Assembly: GCA_002786065.1 (NCBI GenBank)
Contig: NHNY01000009.1
Location: 1-64,000 of the forward strand
DNA: 64,000 nucleotides
DNA from: Microcyclospora pomicola
Taxonomy: Eukaryota; Ascomycota; Dothideomycetes; Capnodiales
Direction of reading: 5' to 3'
Below the pieces are notes generated by a model. That model was given only the letters and a program-made list of their open reading frames with translations, did no database searches and was not told where the DNA came from. Position numbers and translations under genes: made by a program. This document shows positions 52,454-62,866 of this stretch, in pieces (the stretch's first letter is position 1; every line of letters starts with the position of its first letter).

Positions 52454-53431
52454 ATGAATGCGACTCAGAGAACGTGTTATGACTGGGATGGAAATCCTAA
52501 CTTTGACTCCCCGCTCTGTGATCCAAACGCAGATGTCAGCATGTGCTGTCACAACACCGATGTTTGCTACAGCGGTGGATTCTGCAAGATCGCGCCTGGC
52601 AGCTCGACGGACAACGGGATATGGTTCGTCGGCCTATGCACTGATTCGACTTTTCCAAGCCCACAATGTGCCGCGGAGGCCGAATGTCACAAACGAAACG
52701 GTAAGTTGTCCACCTTACGATGGAACGATAGCGATGTATCGAGCTTGAATCTAATATCTCCCTTAGTGACTGGTATCGGGCTGCTGCAATGTAGCGATGA
52801 CTCGTTCTGCTGCTATGGATCTGATGGTTGCGAATGCACGAACACAGCAGACGTCTTCACTTTACCAACTGGTACCGTCATCACATCACTCCCGGCTGCC
52901 ACAGGGGCGTCCACAACCACAACCACCAATCCGGCTGCGATCACAACGTCTAGTTCGTCGACAACCATGGTAGCCAGTTCTTCTGCATCCACAACGTCCA
53001 GTACCCCGAGACCAACATCAACGCTTTCGCCAACACAAGATGAAATCTCGTCTACGGGCTTATCACGAGGAGCGAAGATTGGAGTCGGCATAGGGGTGGG
53101 CGTCGGTGTTGGCGGTGCTCTGCTCCTTATTGCCGTAATCCTGCTGTTGAGATTCGGTAGCCGCAAACGAATCACTGCAAGCGTTCGGTCTGGCTCTGGT
53201 GGCATCTACGAGCCAATGTCAAGGACTTCGCATGCCGGGAACGCAAAGGAGCTAGACCCGCAAAGTGTGGGGGAGCTAGACTCGCAGAGGGTAGAAGAAA
53301 TGGACACGAAAGACAATTATTGGGAGATGGAAGGGAGTGAAGCGATCCATGAAGTTGAGGTTACCCCGGCCGAGTTGGAGGATCCATCCAGTGGCTATAC
53401 TGATATCTCGAGAACGAGGAATCCAACCTAG
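52454..53431 (+). CDS. Mid2-like single-pass surface protein, cysteine-rich
   Basis: Two exons, 52,454-52,700 and 52,767-53,431, give 303 residues. The intron (GTAAGT, CTAAT branch, TTAG) is 66 nt, a multiple of three without stops, so retention would add 22 residues in frame. The N-terminal domain has a cysteine pattern typical of many fungal cell-surface proteins (CYDWDGNP, DVSMCCHNTDVC, DSFCC). A Ser/Thr-rich, probably O-glycosylated stalk follows, then a Gly/Val-rich transmembrane helix (about residues 187-210 after splicing), an RKR stop-transfer group and an acidic cytosolic tail. Relatives normally have a signal peptide; none is present here, so an upstream exon is probably missing from the model. 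Such proteins may act as wall sensors; function is unproved. Confidence 0.65.
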   Translation: MNATQRTCYDWDGNPNFDSPLCDPNADVSMCCHNTDVCYSGGFCKIAPGSSTDNGIWFVGLCTDSTFPSPQCAAEAECHKRNGKLSTLRWNDSDVSSLNLISPLVTGIGLLQCSDDSFCCYGSDGCECTNTADVFTLPTGTVITSLPAATGASTTTTTNPAAITTSSSSTTMVASSSASTTSSTPRPTSTLSPTQDEISSTGLSRGAKIGVGIGVGVGVGGALLLIAVILLLRFGSRKRITASVRSGSGGIYEPMSRTSHAGNAKELDPQSVGELDSQRVEEMDTKDNYWEMEGSEAIHEVEVTPAELEDPSSGYTDISRTRNPT

Positions 53432-53891
53432 TCAATACAAGTCTGTATCTTAGCGCACTATGAAGTATGGCAAACGGTTCTCGAGCTCATGTTACTTGGC
53501 AGTATGATCAGGTGTCGAAGTGTAGGTGAGGCTTATGTACAAGTGAGTTCGCTGGGTGGGCAGAGGAGATCGTCAGTTCAAGGTGAAGTGAGCAGTGAAT
53601 TTGGTGGCGTTGAAGCCTGATGATTAGCGCTGGCTGCCATCATGGCGATGGTTCTGTGCCGGAGATGTAAAACAAATAACAACATAACTGTGCCTGTGTA
53701 ACATCTTCAGGCCAGATCTTGGGACATGATGCTGATAGTATGCTTTTCTGCTAATACACAAATAGGCAGAGATAAATCCTCGGGTGCATCTGTATATGCA
53801 TATCGAATCGAATGCTTGATCATGATTTAAAGTCTGCCAAAGAAGTCCCGACGCGAGTCGTGCAAACATGAACTCTCCCTAGAACTGACTC
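53432..53891. other. Intergenic region (460 bp)
   Basis: Between two plus-strand genes. No coding sequence or RNA gene is supported. Confidence 0.55.
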
Positions 53892-56126
53892 TTGTCCATT
53901 CGTTACAAAAAGTGTTTCAATGCTTCGTGCTCCACGTATATGCACAATGCGTGTGATCTGGTCGTCTTACTGAGCATTGATAGAAATATGTGGCAGAGAC
54001 GGCCTGTCTATCTGGGCTGCGGTACAATACTGCGACAGAAAGTACCAGCGCGTCGAATCTCGTCTCGACTGCCACTGCTTGAAATCAAGAATGGCACGTT
54101 CTATCGAGACCATGCTTCTAACCTAACCGGCCTGAATGCGGAGGCGCCTCTTTTCTCGCAAGTCAACATCTCCATACCTAGTCACGGTGAACGCAGTACA
54201 GACGGTCAGGTCGAACCGTACACTCTCGGCGTTACTGCGCACTCGGCAAGAGCGACAACCGCATTCCTCAAGATACTTGCTGGTCAGTATATCTGCAGTC
54301 CAGCGGATGCAAGGAGATTTCCGTATCTTGCAGAGATCTCAAGGACTTTTCAAACTGCTGTACAGTATGTTGGGTTCGACGCAGAGCGTGGCAGTAATGT
54401 CGGCGGCAATAATTTGCGAGCTGCCTACCTGAGCGCTCGTTATGAGAGCAGACGCGAGGAGATGGACTTCACTGTACGTGAATACTTGCAAGGAAAGACT
54501 GAGCTCAATGCGCTCGAACGGCCCGTGTCTGAAGATTCTATGGATCTACTTGAGAATATCACCACTTTGGTAGCTTTGACCAAATTGTTAGACATGCCTG
54601 TCACGAACCTCAGTAACGGCCAGACTCGACGAGCACGAATTGCCAGAGCGTTCATGAAAGATCCTGAGCTCGTGATCATAGATGGAGCATTCATGGGGCT
54701 GGACCCTGCGAGCAAGACATCGATCAGCGAAGCTTTACGCAGATTGAGCCACAGTACTGGTGTTAGACTGGTGCTGGGACTGACAAAAGATCATGCCAGA
54801 ATAAGCCCTGGAATTACAAATCTGGTTGCTATAGATGGCGAGTCAAAAGTCTTCTATTCAGGCGTCTTTCCGCCTTCAGCAGAGGCTGGGTTCGTGAACA
54901 ACCCAGATATGCATGTGTTGGTGACTGGTACCGGCCATGTCGAACGACTGAAAGCCAAAGAAGCAGGAAAGGATAGGACATTGATGTTGAGTGGATCCAG
55001 AAGCAGGGATGGGTTTTCCCAAGACTCACCGCCACTATCACCAGGTTCAGCTGTAGTATCAATGCAAGGCGTCAGGGTGGCGTATGGTGACAAAACTGTT
55101 CTTGGTGACTGGACTCAACAAATTGACGACGAAGACCGATCCGGCTTGTGGTGGTCGCTGCACCGAGGTCAGCGTTGTGGGATCTTTGGACCGAATGGCA
55201 GTGGCAAGACCACAATGCTTAGTCTGATCACATCCGACCATCCTCAGACTTACAGTCTGCCGATCGAGATATTTGGACGATACAGATTGCCTGGTCCAGG
55301 TATTCCAGGTATCAGTCTCTTTGATATACAAAAGAGGATGGGTCATTCAAGTCCGGAAGTCCACGCTTTCTTTCCCAAACAGCTGACAGTGCGACGAGCA
55401 ATCGAGTCTGCATGGGCAGATGCACCACTGGCCCGACCTCAATTGACCGAGGAAGCTGAATGCAAAGTCGGTGCTTGTCTGCGCTGGTTCGCGAGAGAAC
55501 TCCATCCGAAGCAAGCCTCGACGAAGGCAACACTGGTGGAGGCTCTGGATGCCGCATATGGATCTCCGCGTGAGCCGGCTCATGCAGGCGAGAAATTGAA
55601 CGAATTGCGTGACATATACAAGTCTGCCACCCTCGACAATACCGATATAGACTGGGCGTGTGAGACCAAATTTGGCGAGCTCAGCTTCTCCAATCAGAGA
55701 CTTGTGCTGTTCCTCCGTGCTATTGTGGCCGAGCCGGACTTGGTCATCCTCGACGAAGCCTTCAGTGGGATGGACAGCGCCACGCGAGATCGCGCTCAAA
55801 TGTTCCTCTCGCAGGGTGAGCGAGTCTCGCGGATCGAACAGTCGCAACCCTCGAAGTCTGCGCAGCGTAACCACGAGAGCGTCCTTGTCGCGATCGACAA
55901 GGTGAGTGTGACAGGCCTCTCTCCAAAACAAGCTCTGCTGGTCATCAGCCACAGCAGAGATGATGTGCCAGGCTGTGTGCGAGAGTGGATATGTCTGCCT
56001 GAACCTGGTGAAGGGAAAACACCACGTACAGGCGTGCTTCCAGGTCCGCTAGAGTTGAACCCAGACGGCTGGGATGCTATCTGGGGGCTGAAGGATGAAG
56101 ACGAGTTGGACACAGAGGAAGGATGA
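53892..56126 (+). CDS. Soluble twin-cassette ABC ATPase (yeast YDR061W type)
   Basis: Single exon, up to 744 residues, with no membrane segment. Two nucleotide-binding domains: NBD2 is canonical, with Walker A GPNGSGKTT (about 433-441), Walker B LVILDEAF (about 617-624) and an H-loop ISHSRDD. NBD1 is degenerate: the Walker A place reads VTAHSARATTAFL without the G-K-T/S core, although the signature LSNGQ (about 239-243) and Walker B LVIIDGAF, with Gly for the catalytic Glu, remain. The NBD2 signature is also altered (LSFSNQ). The N-terminus is Arg-rich and presequence-like, so mitochondrial location is possible. Met33 (53,988) is an alternative start. The role of this conserved family is not known. 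Confidence 0.85.
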   Translation: MSIRYKKCFNASCSTYMHNACDLVVLLSIDRNMWQRRPVYLGCGTILRQKVPARRISSRLPLLEIKNGTFYRDHASNLTGLNAEAPLFSQVNISIPSHGERSTDGQVEPYTLGVTAHSARATTAFLKILAGQYICSPADARRFPYLAEISRTFQTAVQYVGFDAERGSNVGGNNLRAAYLSARYESRREEMDFTVREYLQGKTELNALERPVSEDSMDLLENITTLVALTKLLDMPVTNLSNGQTRRARIARAFMKDPELVIIDGAFMGLDPASKTSISEALRRLSHSTGVRLVLGLTKDHARISPGITNLVAIDGESKVFYSGVFPPSAEAGFVNNPDMHVLVTGTGHVERLKAKEAGKDRTLMLSGSRSRDGFSQDSPPLSPGSAVVSMQGVRVAYGDKTVLGDWTQQIDDEDRSGLWWSLHRGQRCGIFGPNGSGKTTMLSLITSDHPQTYSLPIEIFGRYRLPGPGIPGISLFDIQKRMGHSSPEVHAFFPKQLTVRRAIESAWADAPLARPQLTEEAECKVGACLRWFARELHPKQASTKATLVEALDAAYGSPREPAHAGEKLNELRDIYKSATLDNTDIDWACETKFGELSFSNQRLVLFLRAIVAEPDLVILDEAFSGMDSATRDRAQMFLSQGERVSRIEQSQPSKSAQRNHESVLVAIDKVSVTGLSPKQALLVISHSRDDVPGCVREWICLPEPGEGKTPRTGVLPGPLELNPDGWDAIWGLKDEDELDTEEG

Positions 56127-56351
56127 AACGTTATTCGTGTTACATGAAGCATATGCTTGATTCGCGTGAGCATTACAATAACAACAGTGCTCAACTCTGA
56201 CGCAATCTCGAACCGCAACAACACCCCCATACCCCGTTCAGTCCACGTCGCAGTTCGTGCATACAAATGTGCGTGCTGTGCTCATAGCCACCGAGCTTAG
56301 GAGGAGGGCACTTCAGACGACGCCGAATCAATCGCGTCTCACCAGCTAAAT

Positions 56352-57083
56352 TCAGACCACCTCGGCGTCCAGCTTTGCGGTTTCTCTCGTTTCCATAAAC
56401 AATCCAGCTGTCTCATCGTCTGTGCTAGGTCGGGGTTCTAGCGAAACAAAGTCCTCCGCAGCACTGCCTACTTCGCTGCTTTGGCGATTCTTGTACGACT
56501 CCTCGCTGTGTACAGAACCTTCGCAGCCTTCAGCCGGAACGATTGGGGCTGCAGCACGGTGGAGTGCAAAACGGCGGATAGACAAGGCACCATGGCAGTG
56601 TGGACAGGTGCTCTTGCCACTCGGCCTCGGAAAGATCAATGCCAGCGAGCGTACGATGAAGAAGCAGTGGATGCAGAAATTCAGTATGCAAGGTACGGTG
56701 GCATAGGTTTCCAGGGCAATTTGACCGGCCGACTGGCGCCGGTAACCGGTCAGCGAGGTCCAGCTGGGGATCAAGACGCCCAGAATGAATGCAGCAATGA
56801 AGCAGTCACTCAGGATAGCAAATCGTGGTAGGCCACGCTTGCTGGCTAGGAGAATCACCGATGAAATGACTGACCAGCTCATGGGGATTGTGGCCAGCGC
56901 TGGAACGATACGACCAGTATCAGCACCGTGGGCCACCAGGAGAGCGAAGCCCGGAATCCAGGAGATGGCAACAATGTAACGGAGCGTACGATCGCCGCCC
57001 TCCACTGCAACAGGCTTCTGTGTCTGCATCTTTTCTTTCAGGACAATGTCTCGGTTGGAGAGATTGTTGCGAATGTTGGCCAA
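56352..57083 (-). CDS. Four-pass membrane protein, fungal-specific
   Basis: Single exon, 243 residues. Four hydrophobic segments lie at about 36-54, 67-81, 87-106 and 127-151. A CPHCHG pair (about 159-164) follows the last one, and a polar acidic tail completes the protein. No known family. The gene is convergent with the ABC ATPase gene, with a gap of 225 bp. Confidence 0.65.
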   Translation of the reverse strand: MANIRNNLSNRDIVLKEKMQTQKPVAVEGGDRTLRYIVAISWIPGFALLVAHGADTGRIVPALATIPMSWSVISSVILLASKRGLPRFAILSDCFIAAFILGVLIPSWTSLTGYRRQSAGQIALETYATVPCILNFCIHCFFIVRSLALIFPRPSGKSTCPHCHGALSIRRFALHRAAAPIVPAEGCEGSVHSEESYKNRQSSEVGSAAEDFVSLEPRPSTDDETAGLFMETRETAKLDAEVV

Positions 57084-57771
57084 GTGAATGACAGAAACAA
57101 TTCAAGCGAGTATAGTAGGAGTATTATCCAACGAAAAGAGAAGAAGAACGGATATCGAGCAGTTCGACAAGACGTTGGGGGAGAGCTATATGAAGTAAGG
57201 AGGGAGCTGTGTTGTGTGTTGCTATGGTGGGGGAGGAGTTGTTGTTTCAGACTTCATGCACAGCCCCGAAGGATCGAGGGGACATGACAACAGGCGGCAG
57301 AATTCAAGATGCGATCAATTTCAACCAGTGGTTACATATCTATGGTTGATAGCAGGACCGTCACCATTGGGTCAATCTATGATTGGGTTGTGGATTGGTG
57401 CAATATGCAGAATGCAACACACCAAGTGTTTTTTATTCGGCCGCTCGTCAAGGACATTATGGTGGCTTTGGAGGGTATTGGGGATCTACTATGCTACAAG
57501 CTTGCATGTCCGACGCCTGTGTCCCTTCGGCGCTTGTGTGGTATGACCACTATACACTGTAGGAGAATGCCTACGGTAGCTTTGTGACGCTGTTGTATCA
57601 TGTTGATGCCTGGGTACACTTACATCAGGCTCTCGTCAACCCATGGTGACCACTTCTGGGCCAGATGTTGCCCGGGGGGGTCCGTCGTATCTTCACAAAC
57701 GCCACATCCGTTCGTCCTGTTCGTATCGACTTAGCCCAATTCAGCCGAAGCCGTGAGCTCGTCAATGGCGC
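57084..57771. other. Intergenic region (690 bp)
   Basis: Promoter side of the four-pass gene and the UBA2 3' side. Short frames on the plus strand (up to 119 codons) carry no recognisable family. Confidence 0.5.
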
Positions 57772-59790
57772 CTAGTCATCATCAAGCACAATGGCTCCAT
57801 CATCCTCAATGACCAAAGGTGCTTGCCTGGTTTTCTTGCTCACCGCTCCCTCGAGAAGCTCGTCAGAAGCTTCACGCTTTCGTTTTGTTCCTGCAGCGGC
57901 GTCCGTCATCGTCGCATCGTCATCATCATTCTTTGTAGCTTCAGCGTTATCATGGAAGGCAACCACTTTCTTCGGCTTGAGCGGCATCTTGATCTCGGCT
58001 GGCATAAGATCTAGACATTGTGTGGGTTCTGCTCCAGCTGACTCGCCGGACGGAGTATGCATGCTGAGCAGAAGATCCATTCTCGGCTCGTCACTATCAT
58101 CCATGACTGTGATGAATCCGTTTCCGCCTGCATCGATGCCAAGCCCACTGAATGGCTTCTCTAGATTGTCCTCAAGATCGGGATCGTAGATCACGGCATC
58201 ATTACTCGTCATGATGGAGAAGTCTTCGTAGCCGATCTTACCCTTCAGCAAGTCGACTAATTCTTGAAGCTTGGGGTCGCTGCCTAGAGGAACCACCAGT
58301 TTGGCATAAGTAGGCGAACAGACCGGACAGTCCCGACTTGGTGGACCATGTGCTCCAGACTGTAATAGACGTTCCGTGCTGCCGGATTGCAGATATATCA
58401 TCTTCGCTCCTCCAAGAACTCCGGGATCTTTGCCGTTGATAGTGGCATGCGCCATCGATGTCGCAAGTTGGATGTTTGCGGTGGCTTGTCTGCGCAGTTC
58501 CTCTTTCGTAGGCATGTGACGCATGATCTTGAAAGCTTCGAGCACGCAAAGACTTGCTGTGAGGGCATTGGAGGTGGCAATTGCGGGAATGATGTTGCCT
58601 GCCATCTTCTTGATCTCCCACTCGCTGTGTAAGGGGATGCTGAAGACATGTGAACGCAAGTTGGCAGCCGACGCGACGAAGTCTAGCGTGTCCTTGTCAT
58701 CCTTGTCGAATTCTATCACTGATTCACCAGCCTCTACACGTTGACTTAGTGCATGAAGACTGGAGCAGAAGACGGCAAGGTTCTGATCCAGCGTCCAAAT
58801 GCTTTGATCTTGTGGTGCTATTGCTTCGCCTTCCTTCACGGTGTCTTTCCCATCGCTCAGATCCTGGAAGCTCAACGACTCTGGCGCTTTCCTGCTCTGC
58901 CACATCTCGCTCATTGAACGTAATCGCTCAATATCGTCGTGGAAGACCTTGTCAAACACTGCTTGTGCAAATCCGCTTTTTCCCATCATACTCCGTACTT
59001 TCTTCAGCGCTTCTGCTTCCAGTCTCAACTTCGCGACCTCTTCTGTATTGTCCTCCTCTGTGACCGCAACATCCGTCGATTCTTCTTCACTTGTGCCAAA
59101 TAGCTCAGGAAACAAATATGACTTGGCCCAGACGATGCAGTGGATCGGTTGAGAGGGAGTAGATCGGATCGTGCAGATCGGGAATGACTTTTGTGGCGGC
59201 TTTGGCGTGCAGTCGTAGCATTCGGTCACGCCCTTGCGGATCGCTTGCACGTTGCCGTTAAATCCTGTGGTGCCGCTTTCGATCAATGGAACGTCTGCCG
59301 CCAGACACATCTTGTTGACGTGTCGTCGAGCGGCGAGGTTGTCCAGCGCATTGAAGACAATGTCGAATGACTCGAAGAAGGTGACATTGTAGCGGGCGTC
59401 GAAGATTGAGCCATGCTGAGAATCGATGTTGACAGATGGGTTGAATTGGCTGGCGGTCTCCTTTGCGACTAAAGCCTTAGACTTTTTGATGTGGTGTTTG
59501 CGAAATAGGAATTGCCGGTTGAGGTTGCTGAGATCAATGGTGTCCAGATCGATCACGACGATTTCCGGCCCGAGTTCGTGAGGTACCGGTGCATCTGTAG
59601 ATGCGTCGTTGCCGTTGACTGGAACTGCTGCTACGGGCGCGCTGGAGCTACCAAACCCGCAGCACACCAGGTTCTTCAATACTTCACAGCCGATGCCTCC
59701 AGCGCCGACCAGGAGAACGCGGCTATCCTTCACGCGTTTCAGAAGTGGCTTGCCCAATGACTGAGCAATGCCCAGGTCGCGTCGCTGCAT
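57772..59790 (-). CDS. UBA2: SUMO-activating enzyme subunit Uba2
   Basis: Single exon, 672 residues. The adenylation domain has GAGGIGCEVLKNL (29-41) and DLDTIDLSNLNRQFLF (81-96). The zinc-binding Cys pairs are CYDC (191-194) and a later CPVC. The catalytic Cys206, in KSFPICTIRSTPSQPIHC, forms the thioester with SUMO. A ubiquitin-fold domain follows, and the tail has a bipartite basic NLS (GTKRKR...SKKTRQ) and a hydrophobic-acidic end (PLVIEDDGAIVLDDD) like a SUMO-interacting motif. A poorly conserved 28-residue insert (about 47-74) interrupts the adenylation domain. The partner Aos1 is not in this window. The gene is divergent from QNG1, 551 bp between starts. Confidence 0.96.
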   Translation of the reverse strand: MQRRDLGIAQSLGKPLLKRVKDSRVLLVGAGGIGCEVLKNLVCCGFGSSSAPVAAVPVNGNDASTDAPVPHELGPEIVVIDLDTIDLSNLNRQFLFRKHHIKKSKALVAKETASQFNPSVNIDSQHGSIFDARYNVTFFESFDIVFNALDNLAARRHVNKMCLAADVPLIESGTTGFNGNVQAIRKGVTECYDCTPKPPQKSFPICTIRSTPSQPIHCIVWAKSYLFPELFGTSEEESTDVAVTEEDNTEEVAKLRLEAEALKKVRSMMGKSGFAQAVFDKVFHDDIERLRSMSEMWQSRKAPESLSFQDLSDGKDTVKEGEAIAPQDQSIWTLDQNLAVFCSSLHALSQRVEAGESVIEFDKDDKDTLDFVASAANLRSHVFSIPLHSEWEIKKMAGNIIPAIATSNALTASLCVLEAFKIMRHMPTKEELRRQATANIQLATSMAHATINGKDPGVLGGAKMIYLQSGSTERLLQSGAHGPPSRDCPVCSPTYAKLVVPLGSDPKLQELVDLLKGKIGYEDFSIMTSNDAVIYDPDLEDNLEKPFSGLGIDAGGNGFITVMDDSDEPRMDLLLSMHTPSGESAGAEPTQCLDLMPAEIKMPLKPKKVVAFHDNAEATKNDDDDATMTDAAAGTKRKREASDELLEGAVSKKTRQAPLVIEDDGAIVLDDD

Positions 59791-60341
59791 CTTCTAGAGC
59801 TGCGGCTTCTCCGTGGTGTTCTTTTGCTGGACCAGGGGTGCAGGCGCAGAATATGCCCGAACAATTGACGCTCGAAGCGCAGTGGGAGTGAGTAGTGCGA
59901 TACCAGGACAGCCGGCGGCAGACTTAGGCGGCTTCAGTCACCATGTCGAGGCCAACGCGGTGATGATCGTGTCGATGCAATGACGAGCAGCTGGGTGTTA
60001 CAGAAAGTCGAAGGTGAGGTTGGTTGTGGTGCTTTGACATGCGGTTGACGGTGATCGTGCTGGTGTCTGGCAGCCAAGTTCACTCTTGCGTTCCATTGGC
60101 GCGCAAGATCTCGTTCAAGGTTTAGAGCTACGCCACGTGAGATAGCCACAGTCAAGCCACCGCATCCAGGTACCGCCACTACAGTAGAATGTACAGTATT
60201 CTGGTACAGTGAAGACTACAATCTCAATGACTTCACTTGCTTGCTTTGCCTGGAGCACTATTGAGCTCGCGATCGTCTGGATCTGAGCTTTCGGAAGCGG
60301 TCTCAGCGATTCCCACTGTCCAATAAATTCGTAAAGTCACA
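59791..60341. other. Divergent promoter region of UBA2 and QNG1
   Basis: 551 bp between two start codons. No coding sequence or RNA gene is supported. Confidence 0.55.
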
Positions 60342-62127
60342 ATGAGCGACGATGAGGTTGATCTGGAGCTCTTAGACCTGCTTCGAAAGTCTTTAGGCAT
60401 GACCAAGCAAGATCCGAACGAGATCTCAAGAGACACAGGTGAAATTGCCCCTCTCATATGGCTGGTAGCTTTATCGTTCTTTCTCGCTGCTTGTTAAGGC
60501 GTTGCGAACTGGTGCTCAACTTCACAACATACTGATATCCCAGAATAGGAGTTCTCAAAGATGCCGAGTTCATCTACAACAATTCCATCGATGTCTTCAT
60601 TGATATGTACGGCACAAAAGCGGCCGCTTCTGCGATATACACCAATATTCAGGAACGAGGATATTCCACGGCAGCCTGGGCCGAGCATGAACTCCACCCA
60701 CGCATTGATGATGGCTTCAATGAGGTTGACATGGTCAACTTTATCTTCACCATGGACTTGCTCAATTTTAGGTGTGTTGCTTCACTAAACAAGCTTTCGT
60801 TTCCGTTTACAATAGCACGCGATGCACGACAGCTGATGCTCTGTAGCTTTTGGTCCGTGTTGCCTGAGATGCATCGCTACCAGGTGGAATACAGGGGTAA
60901 ACGCTGGACTGGCTACAACAGCTTGGTCGCATGTCTACGACGAGCCTTGGACGAGGGCATACCGATTACAACCCCTCGTTTCTGGCGGAGCCCAGCGGCA
61001 TCAGATGAACAGCTGGACCATGTTTTCCGGAGTGCGACTGAGGACTTCATCCCACTGGGGGCCGAGCGGGTCGCCATGCTGAGGGAGGCCGGCCGAATAC
61101 TTCATGAGGTAATTCGATAGCTCGATAAGGAATGGTCTGGACGCCTATTGATGCTTTCAGATTTTTGGAGACCCTGACGTAGACACGGAAGATGATATTG
61201 ACAGCATTCCCAATGCCCCCTTAGAGACTGCTAATGCCATGGACCCGAATGCCACATCGAGAACAACTGTTGTCATCGACCCTGTCACAGAGCACACTGA
61301 TTGCCACCTGGTATCTGCTCAGCAAGGATTGGCACCTTCCGAGAAGCTCGATAGTTCCGATCAGACCACGTCTGAGGTTGCGCAGCATGACATGGTACTA
61401 CAGCAGTCCGGAGGATCCGAACCTCTAGACACTTTGGGATCGGATATGGCGTCCGCTCAAGACACCTCGATTGAAGTTGTGCCAGCCCTCGATCGTACGA
61501 CTGAGCAAAGTATACCTTCTGCCCCCGATCTCTCTGTGACCCGACTAGTCGAAGAGGCTGGCCATTCAGCCGGCAAACTAGTGAACCTGCTCGCGAAACA
61601 TTTCCCATCCTTTCGCGATGAGACCCGCTTTGATGGCCGAAGAGTTCACTTCTACAAACGTGCACAAATCTTCGTTGCCGATCTTTGGGCAGCAAACAAT
61701 GGCGCTGGCTATGGCGAATTCCACGACATTGATCATTTGACCATGTTTGCAGGTGAGCTCGCCTTTTGTTTTCGTGCTCGGCGTTCTTTCACAGGGCTCA
61801 TACTAATGGTACGATACAGATTACCGCGTTCCACAAATTCTTACATCATTAGGCGTTCTCAGCTACAGCCCTCCGTTGTTGTATACGATCCGAGACGGCA
61901 AGGTCATTCCTTCGGGTCACAGTTGGGAGGTTCAGCTGCGCGGCTGCAGCATCTGGGCTGTGGAGCTCATCAAAAGAGAGATACTGAAAAACCATCCCGA
62001 GGCAAGCGTTAATGCTGTCCTCATTGATTTCTTCCTGTATGACCTGGCGAAGGAAAAAGAGAAAGAAGCACGATCAAGAGGACAAGAAGTAGAGAAATGT
62101 CATCGCGTACGAGGTATCTGGTATTAG
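60342..62127 (+). CDS. QNG1: Queuosine 5'-phosphate N-glycosylase (queuosine salvage, DUF2419)
   Basis: Five exons: 60,342-60,438, 60,549-60,771, 60,847-61,108, 61,161-61,752 and 61,820-62,127, giving 493 residues. Splice sites follow GT-AG, with a TACTAAT branch site in the last intron. Family stretches are EFIYNNSIDVFIDMYGT, TMDLLNFSFWSVLPE, EYRGKRWTGYNSLVACL, FRDETRFDGRRVHFYKRAQI, GEFHDIDHLTMFADYRVPQ and GHSWEVQLRGCSIWAVEL. The enzyme frees queuine from queuosine nucleotide so it can be reused to modify tRNA. About 100 acidic, low-complexity residues (from IFGDPDVDTE, exon 4) are inserted before the helix GHSAGKLVNLLAKHFP and are not found in the compact family members I know. Intron 2 (75 nt) is open in frame, so its retention would lengthen the protein. 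Confidence 0.92.
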
Positions 62128-62866
62128 GTGGAATCGCTTGTCGCAAGCACCCACATCAACGGACATGATCCACCTAAGTATGGTCTGTATGCGAATCTAC
62201 TTGATCATCCATACCTTTCACGTGCCTTCCACGTTCAGAATCGACTGATGATAGGTATAACGTGCTATAGCCTTGACAATATTTCAATTCTCCGTACTTA
62301 GGTAGAATACCGTCAAAATTCCGCTCGGTCAAAGTCAGGGGCAGTCGAGATATTGAGCAACTTGGCTGATAGCGTCGAAGGCGTTACTTGCTTGTGAGAG
62401 AGCCACGATGATCACAGCGTCAAGGCCGGAGCTTATGCCATTAGCACTGACATGCTGTTCCTGCGCGGTAGCTGACACCACGCCCATCATCTCAACACTG
62501 TGGCCAGCCGGTGGTGGATGTGGACCTCAAAACGCGCCCGCGAGACACCTCCGCCAGGTTCTCGTTGGCTGTATCATGCACGTCTGCTAAGCTAGGAGAA
62601 TACACGCTGTCCGTCGACCGCTGTTCATGGTAGTAGGTCCGGCAAGCATTACGCTTCTGGTCAGTGTCTCCAGGTCCATGTGTTCGTGGGTCTCATCTGC
62701 GCTCTCGTGGCATCCATCGCTCCTCGCAGAGCTTTCGTGGGTGGTTTCGTAACCTGGACGCCATCGCTCGACATGCACGCTTTTGCTACATATAGCGCGT
62801 TCGGTGGATTTGTGTAGGTCGAGTCCGCGACACCGGACCGGCAATTGCGAGGCAAAATGCATCCAT
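62128..62866. other. Intergenic region (740 bp)
   Basis: Between the convergent QNG1 and OPI10 genes. Contains ACCGTCAAAATTCCGCTCGG followed by TCAAAGTC near 62,310, loosely like half of the subtelomeric 22-mers. No gene supported. Confidence 0.5.

Noticed and set aside
9185-54000. Secondary-metabolite or defence gene cluster
   Set aside because: No PKS, NRPS, terpene synthase, NLR or similar core gene is present; the zinc-cluster regulator stands alone.
62310-62340. Further copy of the subtelomeric 22-bp palindrome
   Set aside because: Only the half TCGGTCAAAGTC matches; the other arm does not pair.
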